Assembly (NCBI RefSeq): GCF_014646515.1
Contig: NZ_BMNK01000002.1
Coordinates: 641,343 to 705,342 of the forward strand
DNA: 64,000 bases
DNA from: Nonomuraea glycinis
GTDB lineage: Bacteria; Actinomycetota; Actinomycetes; Streptosporangiales; Streptosporangiaceae
Direction: 5' to 3'
Position 1 is the stretch's first letter; every line of letters begins with the position of its first letter. Shown here one piece after another: positions 1 to 7,648 of this stretch. The notes under the pieces are model-generated. The model did no database searches. It saw nothing but the letters and a program-made list of their open reading frames with translations, and was not told the origin of the DNA. The translations under genes were made by a program, and so were the position numbers.

Positions 1-2
1 TG

Positions 3-671
3 CCGGAGGCACGCTGCCGGCGCATCCGGGCGGAGCTCACCCCGCTGCTCGGCCCCGCCGGGCGCGACCCCTTCCAGTCTCGGCACACCCGCCAGGTCTT
101 CGGCGTCCTGCACAACACCCGCGCCGTCGACGAGCTCATCGACCGACCGGACGTGCTCGCCCTGCTGGACCGCCTGTTGCTGCCCAACTTCCTGCTCTCA
201 CAACTCGAAGTGGTCGAGGTACGCCCAGGCGCCGCCGCCCGGCACCCGCGCCCCGACGACGAGCACTATCCCCTGTCCCGCCCCCGCCCCGCCCTGTCGG
301 TGGCGGCTCTGTGGACGATCGACGCCGGCAGCGCCCTCACCGTGTGGCCGGGCAGCCACCGCTGGCCCGACAGCCGCCTCCCCACCGGCCCCGGCCACAC
401 CCTGACCCCACCCGTAGGCTCCTGTACGGTCCTGCTCGGCACCCTCTGGCACGCCCGCCCGGCGACCCCGCGCGGCGCGAACCCGAGCCTGACCGTCAAG
501 GCCCACTACTGCGAGCCGTGGCTACGCACCCGCGAGGCCTTCACCCTGTCACCGGGCCGCGACGTCGCCCGCCAGCTGAGCCGGCGGGTCCGCCGCATGC
601 TCGGCTACAGCATCCACCCACCGGACACGGGCCTGGTGGACGGCATGCACCCCCAACGCCTCCTCTCCTGA
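3..671 (+). CDS. Phytanoyl-CoA dioxygenase-like protein, 3' part only
   Basis: The frame is open from the first complete codon of the window, so the N-terminus lies upstream. The visible 222 residues resemble the PhyH family of Fe(II)/2-oxoglutarate oxygenases: a RHPRPDDEHYP stretch where the metal-binding H-x-D is expected, then WPGSHRWP and a later H-A-R-P that could supply the distal His. The family hydroxylates small molecules or protein-bound intermediates; the substrate here is unknown. No downstream partner is coupled to it, since a toxin-antitoxin pair starts 50 bases later. The metal ligands cannot be confirmed without the missing part. Confidence 0.6.
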   Translation, partial: PEARCRRIRAELTPLLGPAGRDPFQSRHTRQVFGVLHNTRAVDELIDRPDVLALLDRLLLPNFLLSQLEVVEVRPGAAARHPRPDDEHYPLSRPRPALSVAALWTIDAGSALTVWPGSHRWPDSRLPTGPGHTLTPPVGSCTVLLGTLWHARPATPRGANPSLTVKAHYCEPWLRTREAFTLSPGRDVARQLSRRVRRMLGYSIHPPDTGLVDGMHPQRLLS

Positions 672-698
672 CCGCCGTTTCCTCTGGTAAGGACGCCT

Positions 699-725
699 AT
701 ACCTGAAGTATGGTCTCTTGTATGG
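699..725 (+). promoter_or_regulatory. Candidate operator of the RHH antitoxin
   Basis: An inverted repeat ATAC-ctgaa-GTAT (699-711) is followed by a second GTATGG (720-725) exactly 12 bases after the first GTATGG (708-713). The antitoxin ATG lies inside the second copy. Ribbon-helix-helix antitoxins usually bind short repeats over their own promoter, so this fits autoregulation; that is inference. Confidence 0.3.
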
Positions 726-1000
726 CCACCAAGAAAGTGACGGTGACGATCCCCGAGGAACTCCTCGACGAGATCCGCACGGACGCGGCGGAACGGGGTC
801 TGTCCGCGTACGTCACCGAGGCGTTGCGTGCCAAGCGTGATCGGGACCGGCTGCAGGAGTTGGTGAACTGGCTGCAAGAAGAGCACGGTCCTGTCACCGA
901 GGAGGATCGCGCGGCAGCGATCGAGGAGCTTGAAGATCTTGACGCCGAGCATGAGCGCCGCCGCGCCACCGGTAAGCGCGGCTCGGGTGAAGCCGCGTGA
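722..1000 (+). CDS. Ribbon-helix-helix (CopG-like) antitoxin
   Basis: This 92-residue protein begins MATKKVTVTIPEELLDEI, the beta-strand plus helix of a ribbon-helix-helix DNA-binding domain, and ends in a charged Glu/Arg-rich tail of the kind that wraps a toxin. It is 4-base overlapped (GTGA) by a PIN-domain gene, which defines a VapBC-like type II toxin-antitoxin pair. A start 12 bases earlier (710) is possible, but the TIPEELL strand needs no extra residues. It probably represses its own promoter and neutralises the toxin. Chromosomal stability or stress functions are both possible. Confidence 0.75.
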   Translation: MATKKVTVTIPEELLDEIRTDAAERGLSAYVTEALRAKRDRDRLQELVNWLQEEHGPVTEEDRAAAIEELEDLDAEHERRRATGKRGSGEAA

Positions 1001-1422
1001 CCAAGCGAAGCGGTGAGTACGGGCAGCCGCCGCTACGGATCTTCGTACTGGACTGCGAAGCCCTGTCCCTGGCCGTACGAGGTGACAGAAAGATGATCAC
1101 CTGGCTCGACCTCGCGGCCCGGGGCCAAGCGGACGTGGTGACGTCCCCGATGACGCTGGTCGAGGCGTACGACGGCAGGACCACCGAGCAACGCTGGGAC
1201 TGGGTGCTCTCCCGGCTGAACGTCGCCGACATCGGCAAGGAGGAGGCTCGCCAGGCCCACCGGCTCCTGGCCGACGCCGGCCTGCACGGTCACAAGTACG
1301 CGATCGACGCGATGCTCGCCGTCGTCGCACGACAGCAGAAGGGGCAGGTCACCATCTTCACCTCGGACGTGGACGACCTGGAGAGGCTGGTCCCGGACTC
1401 GATCGTCGTCAAGAAGGTGTGA
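997..1422 (+). CDS. PIN-domain toxin (VapC-like ribonuclease)
   Basis: This 141-residue protein has the acidic residues of a PIN nuclease: Asp19 in VLDCEAL, Glu56 in TLVEAY, Asp104 in YAIDAMLA and Asp124 in TSDVDDL. PIN toxins cleave RNA with bound Mg2+ or Mn2+. The GTG start overlaps the antitoxin stop by 4 bases, so the two are translationally coupled. A hairpin lies 70 bases after the stop. The last 29 codons and downstream DNA are duplicated at 2390-2508, which implies rearrangement at this locus. All four acidic positions are intact, so this copy is likely functional. Confidence 0.75.
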   Translation: MTKRSGEYGQPPLRIFVLDCEALSLAVRGDRKMITWLDLAARGQADVVTSPMTLVEAYDGRTTEQRWDWVLSRLNVADIGKEEARQAHRLLADAGLHGHKYAIDAMLAVVARQQKGQVTIFTSDVDDLERLVPDSIVVKKV

Positions 1423-1450
1423 CTCGTCACCAGCTGAGACGTCGTTGCCG
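1332..1450. repeat. Copy 1 of a 119-bp direct repeat (PIN gene 3' end)
   Basis: These 119 bases recur at 2390-2508 without gaps (constant offset 1,058) and about ten mismatches. The repeat covers PIN codon 113 to the stop plus about 28 bases downstream. Confidence 0.85.
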
Positions 1451-1491
1451 CTTCGTCGAACTCGGCGTTCGGCGGACCTGCGATGAACGGA

Positions 1492-1525
1492 AGGTCCTGG
1501 TCGGCTGTACACCTGACCAGGACCT
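1492..1525 (+). terminator. Hairpin downstream of the toxin gene
   Basis: AGGTCCTGGTC and GACCAGGACCT form a perfect 11-bp inverted repeat around a 12-base loop, 70 bases after the PIN stop codon. There is no U-tract, which is common for actinobacterial terminators. Confidence 0.5.
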
Positions 1526-1588
1526 GTGGGCGAATCGAATCACACCCGCCGACCGCCGATCGGCGATATCCGAAGCACATTCACCGGA

Positions 1589-2035
1589 TCACTGCCAGTG
1601 ATAGACCTCCTTTCCATTCGAGTCTGAGCTGCACTCGAGTTGCCAGATGTACAGGGTGCCCACCGGCGCACACCAATGCACCTCGAAAACGTGCCGCTGC
1701 AGCGTATTGCTGTACCCGTTGTGCAGGGTGATCTGATCGGCACTTTCCCCGGCGAGGACATTCACATTGAGCCAGACCCGGTGGCGGTCGGTGATCCGCA
1801 CCGTGAGATCGTGTTTGGTGAAAGAGGCCACTTTTCCGGTGCAGCTCTCTTGATACTCCCGATTCGCCTCGTCATAGCTCTCCGCCTTCAGGCAGATATT
1901 GACGATGGCACTCATTTGTTGACTCAGTTGGACGTGGTAGTCGCGGTAGCCGTTCGCCGATGCGGGAGGCCCGGCCATCCCCATGGCCACTACTGTCATC
2001 GCTCCCGCCAGAGCGACTCTCATCGCCTTTCTCAC
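1589..2035 (-). CDS. Small secreted protein of unknown function
   Basis: This 148-residue protein starts with a Sec signal peptide: basic MRKAMR, a hydrophobic Ala/Val/Met core and a likely cut after PASA. The mature part of about 120 residues has four Cys (NIC, ESC, HWC, LEC), compatible with two disulfides, and no catalytic motif I recognise. The GTG start at 2035 is supported by AGAGGA eight bases upstream; an ATG four codons in is the alternative. The gene and its upstream DNA are visibly poorer in GC than the neighbours and lie exactly between the two copies of the PIN 3' repeat. That suggests the segment arrived by rearrangement. Confidence 0.6.
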   Translation of the reverse strand: MRKAMRVALAGAMTVVAMGMAGPPASANGYRDYHVQLSQQMSAIVNICLKAESYDEANREYQESCTGKVASFTKHDLTVRITDRHRVWLNVNVLAGESADQITLHNGYSNTLQRHVFEVHWCAPVGTLYIWQLECSSDSNGKEVYHWQ

Positions 2036-2389
2036 CCCGATGTCCTCTCTGCGCGTGTCTTCGCCGACCCATATCGCTTCCAGGTGAAACGATGTGGTCC
2101 ACAGGAGGTCGGAAGGCGCCCCAGAGCAGGACGATGCCCACGGGATTCCCTTTCCCCCGTCCCCATATTCGCGACAAAGGGAAAGCTATCACTGCTCAAC
2201 TTCCCTTGACCAGAAGTCATTCTGGTAATTAGGGATTCCAATCGATAACAACGACTTGTGGCCGCCTGACTACGCCGCGTCGATGGCTGACTGGGGCCTT
2301 GACTCGGCCAGGTGTCGCCATGCTGATGTCTGTCTCGATATTTCCCGATAATGGTTCAAATTTGGATAACACGGGGGTGATTTCTCGAT
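2036..2389. other. AT-richer spacer without a recognisable gene
   Basis: No convincing coding frame was seen. A hairpin-forming inverted repeat, ACCAGAA-gtca-TTCTGGT, lies at 2209-2226. The 2190-2260 stretch is unusually AT-rich for this window and could hold the promoter of the secreted-protein gene. Confidence 0.4.
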
Positions 2390-2480
2390 ACAGCAGAAGA
2401 GGCAGGTCACCATCTTCAGCTCGGACGTGGACGACCTGGAGAGGCTGGTCCCGGACTCGAGCGTCGTCAAGAAGGCGTGA
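2390..2480 (+). pseudogene. Truncated PIN toxin remnant
   Basis: This is the in-frame last 29 codons plus stop of the PIN gene at 997-1422, starting at the QQK that corresponds to residue 113. It retains TSD-like SSDVDDL but lacks the other catalytic acids and any start. Sequence similarity continues about 28 bases past the stop and then ends beside the next gene. It is a partial duplication, not a gene. Confidence 0.8.
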
Positions 2481-2510
2481 CTCGCCACCAGGCGAGACGT
2501 GGCCGCCGTC

Positions 2511-2996
2511 TCAGAAGCAGCGGAAGTCCCAGCCGCTGTCGCCTTGGTAGGTGGCGTCGACTTCGATGATGATCGTTTTGTAGCCGTACTCTTCCGGATC
2601 TGATCCATAGGGCACCCATGCATTGACCGAGAAGTCGGTGTAGCGTTCATCGCCCTTCGCGAAATCGGCCGCTTCATAGTGCTTCAGCACTTCTTCCGCG
2701 GGCCTGTCCGTGACCAGGCTGAAGCGCACGCTGACCCAGCAGTCGCCCGAGTCGCCGCTGATCCTCTGCTGCGGCTCGTAAGAACTGACGCCGGTGCCGC
2801 CCGGTGGCGTCGGATGCCGCAGAATGCGATCCGCAAGACCTGTCAGCTGATAGTCGTGGATCCAGACGGGCGCCATGAGGAGCGCATAGAGCAGAGCGAA
2901 CGGCGTCAGCGCGACAAGTGCGTAGAAGATCCACCGCCGGCGCTTTCGCTTACGTGGTGCCTGCTGTGCGGAGTCATCCTGCGAAGCGACCGACAT
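2511..2996 (-). CDS. Single-pass membrane protein, unknown function
   Basis: I start this at the ATG at 2996 (161 residues), which has GGGAG nine bases upstream; an ATG at 3005 is also possible, and earlier in-frame codons are low-complexity and unlikely. A basic RKRKRRR cluster precedes one transmembrane helix (about residues 23-45: WIFYALVALTPFALLYALL). The remaining 110 residues should lie outside the membrane and include two Cys, one in GDCWVSVRF and one in the C-terminal WDFRCF. No family is recognised. The stop is immediately next to the duplicated PIN tail. Confidence 0.55.
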   Translation of the reverse strand: MSVASQDDSAQQAPRKRKRRRWIFYALVALTPFALLYALLMAPVWIHDYQLTGLADRILRHPTPPGGTGVSSYEPQQRISGDSGDCWVSVRFSLVTDRPAEEVLKHYEAADFAKGDERYTDFSVNAWVPYGSDPEEYGYKTIIIEVDATYQGDSGWDFRCF

Positions 2997-3283
2997 GGCC
3001 GACATGCTCCCAGCACCGACCGGCCCCCAGGAAGACCTCCACACCACAGATCCCCATCCACCCCCGCCGGGCCATCTACGCCCGCCCCCCAAAGGTCCTC
3101 GCTGACCGCTCGGGCCGCCTCCCCGAGTGGACCTCGCTCCGCTCGGACGCCTTCCTGACCGCTTCCGCCATCCGTGCACCGATGCGGCTGATTGCTGCTT
3201 CCAATGCGCGACCAGAAGCCTGTCTTCGCCAAGAATCGACGAAATGGAGGCCATGATGGCCGTCTGAATGCAGGAGGGGCGTT

Positions 3284-3511
3284 GTGCTGATCCGTTTTGA
3301 GGTGGCCAACTTCCGCTCGATCCTCACCCCGGTCGAGTTGTCGATGGTCGCTGTCGACCGCGATCGGCAGGAAGCCCGGCCGGTCGCCAACCTGGGCGAG
3401 AGCCTCCTGCCCGTCGCGGCCGTCTTCGGGCCCAACGCGTCCGGCAAGTCGAACGTCGTGGCCGCGCTGGCCTGGCTGCAGATGCTTGCTCCCGAGAGTC
3501 CTTCCGCCTGA
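3284..3511 (+). pseudogene. Truncated AAA/ABC-type ATPase (5' fragment)
   Basis: The 75 codons encode MLIRFEVANFRS, the first strand of RecF/OLD-like ATPases, and a complete Walker A, GPNASGKSN. The frame then stops, where family members run to about 400 residues. After the stop, another frame reads ESFRLNPTGFLVGEANPF, resembling the segment that normally follows, so a frameshift plus deletion is likely. GGAGG six bases before the GTG shows the original start is intact. Such ATPases often belong to defence or nuclease pairs, and no partner remains here. Confidence 0.6.
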
Positions 3512-3604
3512 ACCCGACCGGCTTTCTCGTCGGCGAGGCGAATCCTTTCGCGACTTCGGTGCCTCTCATACACGTCCCGGCAGACCCCGCCGGCGACAAC
3601 GGAC

Positions 3605-3703
3605 ATGGAGGTTGTCGTGGTAGTAGGTATCGCTGTCGCTGCCGTGCTCATCTGTACGTGTAGTTTCGTCGTGCTCCGCCGGAGGAGGCGTGGACGTGGC
3701 TGA
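3605..3703 (+). CDS. Possible 32-residue membrane microprotein before the sigma gene
   Basis: A short frame encodes MEVVVVVGIAVAAVLICTCS followed by FVVL and five Arg, then a few residues. It reads as a single transmembrane helix with a basic cytoplasmic tail and two Cys. Its stop lies inside the start of the ECF sigma gene, and the sigma gene's GGAGGAGG Shine-Dalgarno lies inside its Arg codons, so coupling is possible. Its own ribosome site is weak. The composition is too membrane-like to be obvious chance, but nothing else proves translation. Confidence 0.4.
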   Translation: MEVVVVVGIAVAAVLICTCSFVVLRRRRRGRG

Positions 3704-4250
3704 GACGACATGGTCGGACGAGCGGTTGGTCGCCGCCGCGCGCAGTGGTGACATCGAGTCGCTCACGGCGCTGGTGTCGGGCGCGCACCCGCACGTGCAG
3801 AGGCTCGCGCGGTCGTTGTGCGCCACGCCCGAGGACGCTGAGGACGCCGCCCAGGAGGCGCTCATCGTCCTGTATCGCAAGATCGGCACCTTGCGCGCCT
3901 CCAGCGCGCTCGTTTCGTGGATGTTCCGGATCATTCGCAATGAGTGCGTTCGGCGGGCACGGCTCATGATGCGGTCTCAGCCGCCGCGCACCGAGGCCAC
4001 CGCAGCGCCGTCGGCCGAGGACGAGGTGTTCGAGCGGCTGGAGGCCGCGCGGGTGGCGGCGGCGATCGCGGCGCTACCTACCGACCAGCGGCAAATCCTG
4101 ATCATGCGGGATGTGCAAGGGCTCAGCGGGCGGATGGTCGCCGACCTGCTGGGGCTCAGCACCTCGGCGATGAAGTCACGGTTGCACCGCGCCCGCGCGG
4201 CGGTGCAGCGCACGTTGTCCGGCCCGGCTCTTGGGGGTCTCGATGACTGA
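3690..4250 (+). CDS. ECF-family RNA polymerase sigma factor
   Basis: This 186-residue protein has region 2 (RLVAAARSGD through DAEDAAQEALIVLYRKI and WMFRIIRNECVRRAR) and region 4 (AAIAALPTDQRQILIMRD, then an LLGLSTSAMKSRLHRARA helix-turn-helix). It directs RNA polymerase to a small regulon. Start choice is between GTG 3690 (one base after GGAGGAGG) and GTG 3696 (seven bases, better spaced). No classical anti-sigma gene follows. Instead a small Cys-containing membrane protein overlaps its 3' end by 8 bases and may take that role (inference). Confidence 0.85.
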   Translation: MDVAETTWSDERLVAAARSGDIESLTALVSGAHPHVQRLARSLCATPEDAEDAAQEALIVLYRKIGTLRASSALVSWMFRIIRNECVRRARLMMRSQPPRTEATAAPSAEDEVFERLEAARVAAAIAALPTDQRQILIMRDVQGLSGRMVADLLGLSTSAMKSRLHRARAAVQRTLSGPALGGLDD

Positions 4251-4521
4251 TGGCCAGAGCTTCGCGAGCTCGTCGCTGCCGCGCCATCTGGTGCGCGGTG
4301 TGGTCGGCTTGGGGGCGCTGATCTGCTCGGTGGCGCTCATGCCGGTGGTCGGGCCGGTCAGCTTGCTGCTCGCCGCCGTCGGCGTGTTCGCTTTCCGCGG
4401 GTGCCCGACCTGCTGGGCGATCGGGCTGGCGCAGACGATCTCAAGAGGACGACTACAGCGTTCGTGCTCGGACGGCGTTTGCGAGCTGAAAGTCGCCGAA
4501 CGCCCCCGAAGCAGCGCCTGA
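4243..4521 (+). CDS. Small membrane protein with CPTC motif
   Basis: This 92-residue protein has two hydrophobic segments (about residues 18-35 and 38-53) and then RGCPTCWAIGLAQTIS. The layout resembles small YgaP/DUF2892-type membrane proteins, whose second helix ends near a Cys-containing motif. The ATG at 4243 lies upstream of and overlapping the sigma stop, so the genes are coupled. The CPTC pair could be redox-active or bind metal, which would suit a sensor of the sigma factor; that is inference. A strong hairpin follows the stop. Confidence 0.6.
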   Translation: MTDGQSFASSSLPRHLVRGVVGLGALICSVALMPVVGPVSLLLAAVGVFAFRGCPTCWAIGLAQTISRGRLQRSCSDGVCELKVAERPRSSA

Positions 4522-4526
4522 AGGTC

Positions 4527-4554
4527 ACCTGACCCGATCCCGATCGGGCCAGGT
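4527..4554 (+). terminator. Intrinsic-terminator-like hairpin
   Basis: ACCTGACCCGAT and ATCGGGCCAGGT pair over 12 bp with one mismatch around a CCCG loop, starting six bases after the stop of the sigma-linked membrane protein. It ends that operon before the convergent phosphotransferase gene. Confidence 0.6.
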
Positions 4555-4622
4555 AGAGGGGTAGTGGAGCCGTGGCCAGATCCTGGTCAGGAGCGGTCCG
4601 TTTCAGGTAGGTGCGTAGTCCA

Positions 4623-5531
4623 TCACCTGTAAGGCTCCCAGCGGACGTTTGTGGCGCCGGTCTTGAAGCTGTGCATGCGGTGTTGCCACTGTGACCGGAT
4701 CGAAGGGTTGCTGCGCAGGATCGGGAGCACGCTGGTGACCAGTTTGAGCTCGCGGAGGCGGCGCAGCACCGGAAAGCCCTCCCAGCCGATCACGTCGAAG
4801 CCGTACTGCTCCGCGAGCGGGAGGTGCTCGTTCACCGGGTAGTTCATCCGGAGGCTGCCGACCGCCGCCGGGGTCAGGTCCCATTCGCGGGGGCCGATGG
4901 TGGTGCTGTCGAAGTCGCACAGCACGGGCCCGTCCGGCCCCGCGATGACGTTGCCGAGGAAGGCGTCCCCGTGGATGACGCCCGGCGGGAGCACGTAGCG
5001 GAGCGTGCCGAGCTGGTCTTCGAGCTCGTCGCACTCGTCCAGGAGGAAGGCGTGGTCGTCGGGGGAGAGGTCCTCCGGTTCGGCGAGCCGCCAGCGGATC
5101 TGGTTCATCGGCTGCCACGGCGGCAGGCTGTGGCGTGGATGGGGGAGGGTGTGCAGGCGCTGGAGCAGGGTGGCCAGGTCCGCGCCGCCGGGACGCGGTC
5201 CCACCTCGGGGATGTACGTCCACAAGGTGGCCAGCTGGTCGTCCACCCGTATGGGTTGCTCGACCCCCGGCAGGAGTCGTACGGCCGGGAAGTCGTGATG
5301 CGCCAGCCAGCGGGCGACCCGCACCACCGTGGGCAGGGTGACACGGGCGGCGGTGGAGCCCGCGATGCGGACGACGACGGGCGCGTGGGGCAGGCGGAAG
5401 ACGGCGTTGTTGGTGAACTTGATCAGCTCGGCGCCGGCGGAGGGGAGGCCGGCCTGGTCGCAGACGGCGGTGAGCAGCGTGTCGAGCCGGTCGCGGGTGA
5501 GTCCGCAGGTGTGGTCGGCGGTCGCCGTCAT
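4623..5531 (-). CDS. Aminoglycoside phosphotransferase-fold kinase
   Basis: This 302-residue protein has the catalytic HGDAFLGN (His187, Asp189, Asn194) and the metal-binding CDFD (Asp206) of the APH/choline-kinase fold. It likely phosphorylates a small hydroxyl-bearing substrate. Resistance cannot be inferred from sequence alone, because this family is widespread in actinomycetes with diverse substrates. The ATG overlaps the stop of the upstream XRE-TPR regulator by 4 bases, so they form a two-gene unit. Regulator plus phosphotransferase pairs of this kind recur in actinomycetes. Confidence 0.75.
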   Translation of the reverse strand: MTATADHTCGLTRDRLDTLLTAVCDQAGLPSAGAELIKFTNNAVFRLPHAPVVVRIAGSTAARVTLPTVVRVARWLAHHDFPAVRLLPGVEQPIRVDDQLATLWTYIPEVGPRPGGADLATLLQRLHTLPHPRHSLPPWQPMNQIRWRLAEPEDLSPDDHAFLLDECDELEDQLGTLRYVLPPGVIHGDAFLGNVIAGPDGPVLCDFDSTTIGPREWDLTPAAVGSLRMNYPVNEHLPLAEQYGFDVIGWEGFPVLRRLRELKLVTSVLPILRSNPSIRSQWQHRMHSFKTGATNVRWEPYR

Positions 5532-6880
5532 GCCGCACGCACCGTCGCGATGCGCTGGGCGAGGTCCTGCGCGTCGGCGTGGGGCCGTGCGACGGCGGCG
5601 GCCTGGAGGGGGGCGAGCCGGTCGAGGATCCGTTTTGAGCGGATCTGGCTCGCCAGGGCGACGACCTGGTGGCCGTTGGCGATCGCGCTGTTCAGCTCAC
5701 CGGCCCGGAGCTGCACGGTCGCCAGCGCGGTCAGCTCGAACACTCTGCTTCTCGTCATGCTCGGGTCGCGGCCCTCCAGCGCCTTGGTGAGGAACTCCGA
5801 GGCGACGTCGAGGTGTCCGTCGGTGAGGTCGGCGTAGACCATGCCGCTCAGCGCGTCGAGGTCGGCCGGGCCGAAGAAGTTGACCCAGGCCGGAAGGGGC
5901 CGGCCGCAGGAGCGGGCGAACTCGTCCCGCGCCCGGTGGATCGACTTGAGGGCGAGCTCGGCGTCGCCCAGCAGGGCGTACGCCCAGGCTTCGTTGGCAC
6001 ACAACATCGCCACCGTCCGCTCACAGTTGGCATCCTGTGCGCAGATCTGCCCTAGCTGGAAGAATCGCAACGCGTCCTGCACCCGGTCACAGTGCAGGTG
6101 TACGCGGCCCATCCGGTAGAGGACGTTGGCCGCGAGGGAGAAGTTTCTGGCGTGTTTGGCCTGTTCGAGCGCGAGGGCCAGGTGTTGCCGCGCCGGGCCG
6201 TACAGACCGACGTCGAAGGACGTCCAGCCCGCCAGATTGTGCTGGTCCGCCAGCGCCTGGTGCAGCCTCAAGCCGACCTGCTCCGAGCAGGTCGCGTGCA
6301 GCAGTCGCTGGGTCCAGGCGAGCTGGGCCACCACCGCGTCCCGGCAGACGCCGCCGCCGTGCTGGTAGTCCAGCGCCCGCAGGGTGCGCGTCACCGTCTC
6401 GACCTGCTCGATGTCGGCCAGCCCGATCCGCTGCGGTGCGGGCGTCGCCACGGAGGCCAGGGGATGCGTCCACGTGTCGCTGTCCTCCCCCGCCGCGCCG
6501 ACGGTCACCTGTGCGGCACGGGCGAGAAGGCGCCGTACCTGTTCGTCCTCGTCAAGGTCTGCCTCGGGCTCCTTCGTCGGCTTGGCGGGCTCGGGGCAGG
6601 ACGTGTCGTAAGCCAGTCCCATGTAGCCGCGCGGGATGCCCAGCCCGTCGGCGATGCGGCCCAGCACGTCGTAGGCCATCACCTGGCGGCCTTTGAGGAT
6701 CTCGGAGATCTCCGACTGGGACTGGGTCGTGAGGGTGGCGATGTGACGCTGGGAGATGCCGATGCGTTGCAACAGCCGATAGACAGTGGCCATGTCGCGG
6801 ACGTACAAAGCCTGACGCATCTGTGGGTCGTCCCAGATGGTGGGGTCTATGTCGTGCGCGCTGGCGTTGCTGACGTTCAT
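5528..6880 (-). CDS. XRE-type regulator with TPR-like C-terminus
   Basis: This 450-residue protein carries an N-terminal helix-turn-helix (about residues 38-80: RIGISQRHIATLTTQSQSEI then ILKGRQVMAYDVLGRIADGL). A long alpha-helical Ala/Leu-rich region with TPR-like repeats follows (HLALALEQAKHARNFSLAAN and similar). Such actinobacterial regulators sense a peptide or small molecule through the TPR part. It is translationally coupled to the phosphotransferase downstream. Two inverted repeats 90-150 bases upstream (6972-7030) are candidate binding sites. Confidence 0.8.
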   Translation of the reverse strand: MNVSNASAHDIDPTIWDDPQMRQALYVRDMATVYRLLQRIGISQRHIATLTTQSQSEISEILKGRQVMAYDVLGRIADGLGIPRGYMGLAYDTSCPEPAKPTKEPEADLDEDEQVRRLLARAAQVTVGAAGEDSDTWTHPLASVATPAPQRIGLADIEQVETVTRTLRALDYQHGGGVCRDAVVAQLAWTQRLLHATCSEQVGLRLHQALADQHNLAGWTSFDVGLYGPARQHLALALEQAKHARNFSLAANVLYRMGRVHLHCDRVQDALRFFQLGQICAQDANCERTVAMLCANEAWAYALLGDAELALKSIHRARDEFARSCGRPLPAWVNFFGPADLDALSGMVYADLTDGHLDVASEFLTKALEGRDPSMTRSRVFELTALATVQLRAGELNSAIANGHQVVALASQIRSKRILDRLAPLQAAAVARPHADAQDLAQRIATVRAA

Positions 6881-6971
6881 CCCGACCTTTCCACGGCCGA
6901 TTCGTTGGGCTCACGGTAACGGGCGTCCCACCGCGCTCGAGGTCGTATCCGCGGGCCTATCACCCAAGGCG

Positions 6972-7030
6972 ATCGGCTCGGCCGATCACCCATCTGACAA
7001 GCGGAGAGTATCGGCATCGCGACTCTCCGT
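6972..7030. promoter_or_regulatory. Two inverted repeats between divergent genes
   Basis: GATCGGC-tcg-GCCGATC (6972-6988) is a perfect 7-bp inverted repeat. CGGAGAGT-N12-ACTCTCCG (7003-7030) is a perfect 8-bp one. Both sit in the 291-base gap between the XRE-TPR gene and the RsbW-like gene, where operators for the regulator would be expected. Otherwise the gap shows only a short possible leader frame. Confidence 0.35.
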
Positions 7031-7134
7031 ACATGGATTTCACTCGGCACGATGGCAACTGGCTGCCGCCTGCGCCCGCTGGTCCCTCCGCCGCCGGTCC
7101 CGACAGGGCGCCGCTCCACAGGAAGGAGGCTCCG

Positions 7135-7212
7135 ATGCACGCTCTCGGTACCTACCGGAGAGGAAGGCGATGTGCCTACGTCAGGCTCCGCCATATCAGA
7201 CAGATCCCATGA
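7135..7212 (+). CDS. Possible 25-codon leader peptide
   Basis: An ATG five bases after a very strong AGGAAGGAGG Shine-Dalgarno opens a 25-codon Arg-rich frame that overlaps the start of the ATP-binding gene in another frame. The ribosome site is the main evidence. A leader or coupling peptide is possible. Confidence 0.2.
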   Translation: MHALGTYRRGRRCAYVRLRHIRQIP

Positions 7213-7648
7213 AAGCTCTCGGATGATCGCGTGGTGCCTGCCCCCTGACAGTGCCACCACCCGTGCTCGCGAACTCCTGCGCGACCACCTGGCTCAGCAG
7301 CACCTCGCCCGCGACGTGCTCGTCGAGCTGGAGCTGGTCGTCGCCGAACTGGCCACCAACGCGGCCAGCTACGCGCCCGGCCCCTACGAGCTGCGGATCG
7401 TGCACGACGACGGCGCCCCGGTCAGGGTCGAGGTGGTGGACGCCGGCGCCGGCGCCGGGCTGATCGACGGCCTGCTGCGCCGCCCCCTCACCGTCCCGGA
7501 CGACATCGACGAGCTGGCCCTGGGCGGGCGGGGCCTGCGGATCGTCGCCGAGTTCACCCACGGCCGCTGCGGCGCCGAGTGGACCCGTCTGTGCGGCACC
7601 GGCCAACTGGGCACCGGCGTCTGGTTCGAGCTTCCTTGCCTACGGTAG
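7172..7648 (+). CDS. RsbW-like ATP-binding protein (GHKL fold)
   Basis: This 158-residue protein has the ATP-binding Bergerat motifs of anti-sigma kinases: N box ELVVAELATNAASYA, G1-like VEVVDAGAGAG and G2-like LGGRGLRIVAEF. Actinomycetes encode many stand-alone copies, and only some act as anti-sigma-B kinases. The GTG at 7172 is preceded by AGGAAGG four bases away; an internal ATG at 7223 is the alternative. No anti-anti-sigma gene is adjacent. The 3' end overlaps the convergent TetR gene by 9 bases. Confidence 0.75.
   Translation: MPTSGSAISDRSHESSRMIAWCLPPDSATTRARELLRDHLAQQHLARDVLVELELVVAELATNAASYAPGPYELRIVHDDGAPVRVEVVDAGAGAGLIDGLLRRPLTVPDDIDELALGGRGLRIVAEFTHGRCGAEWTRLCGTGQLGTGVWFELPCLR

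Noticed and set aside
4623..6880. Antibiotic-resistance interpretation of the phosphotransferase
   Set aside because: The fold is certain but the substrate is not. Many actinomycete members are not resistance enzymes.
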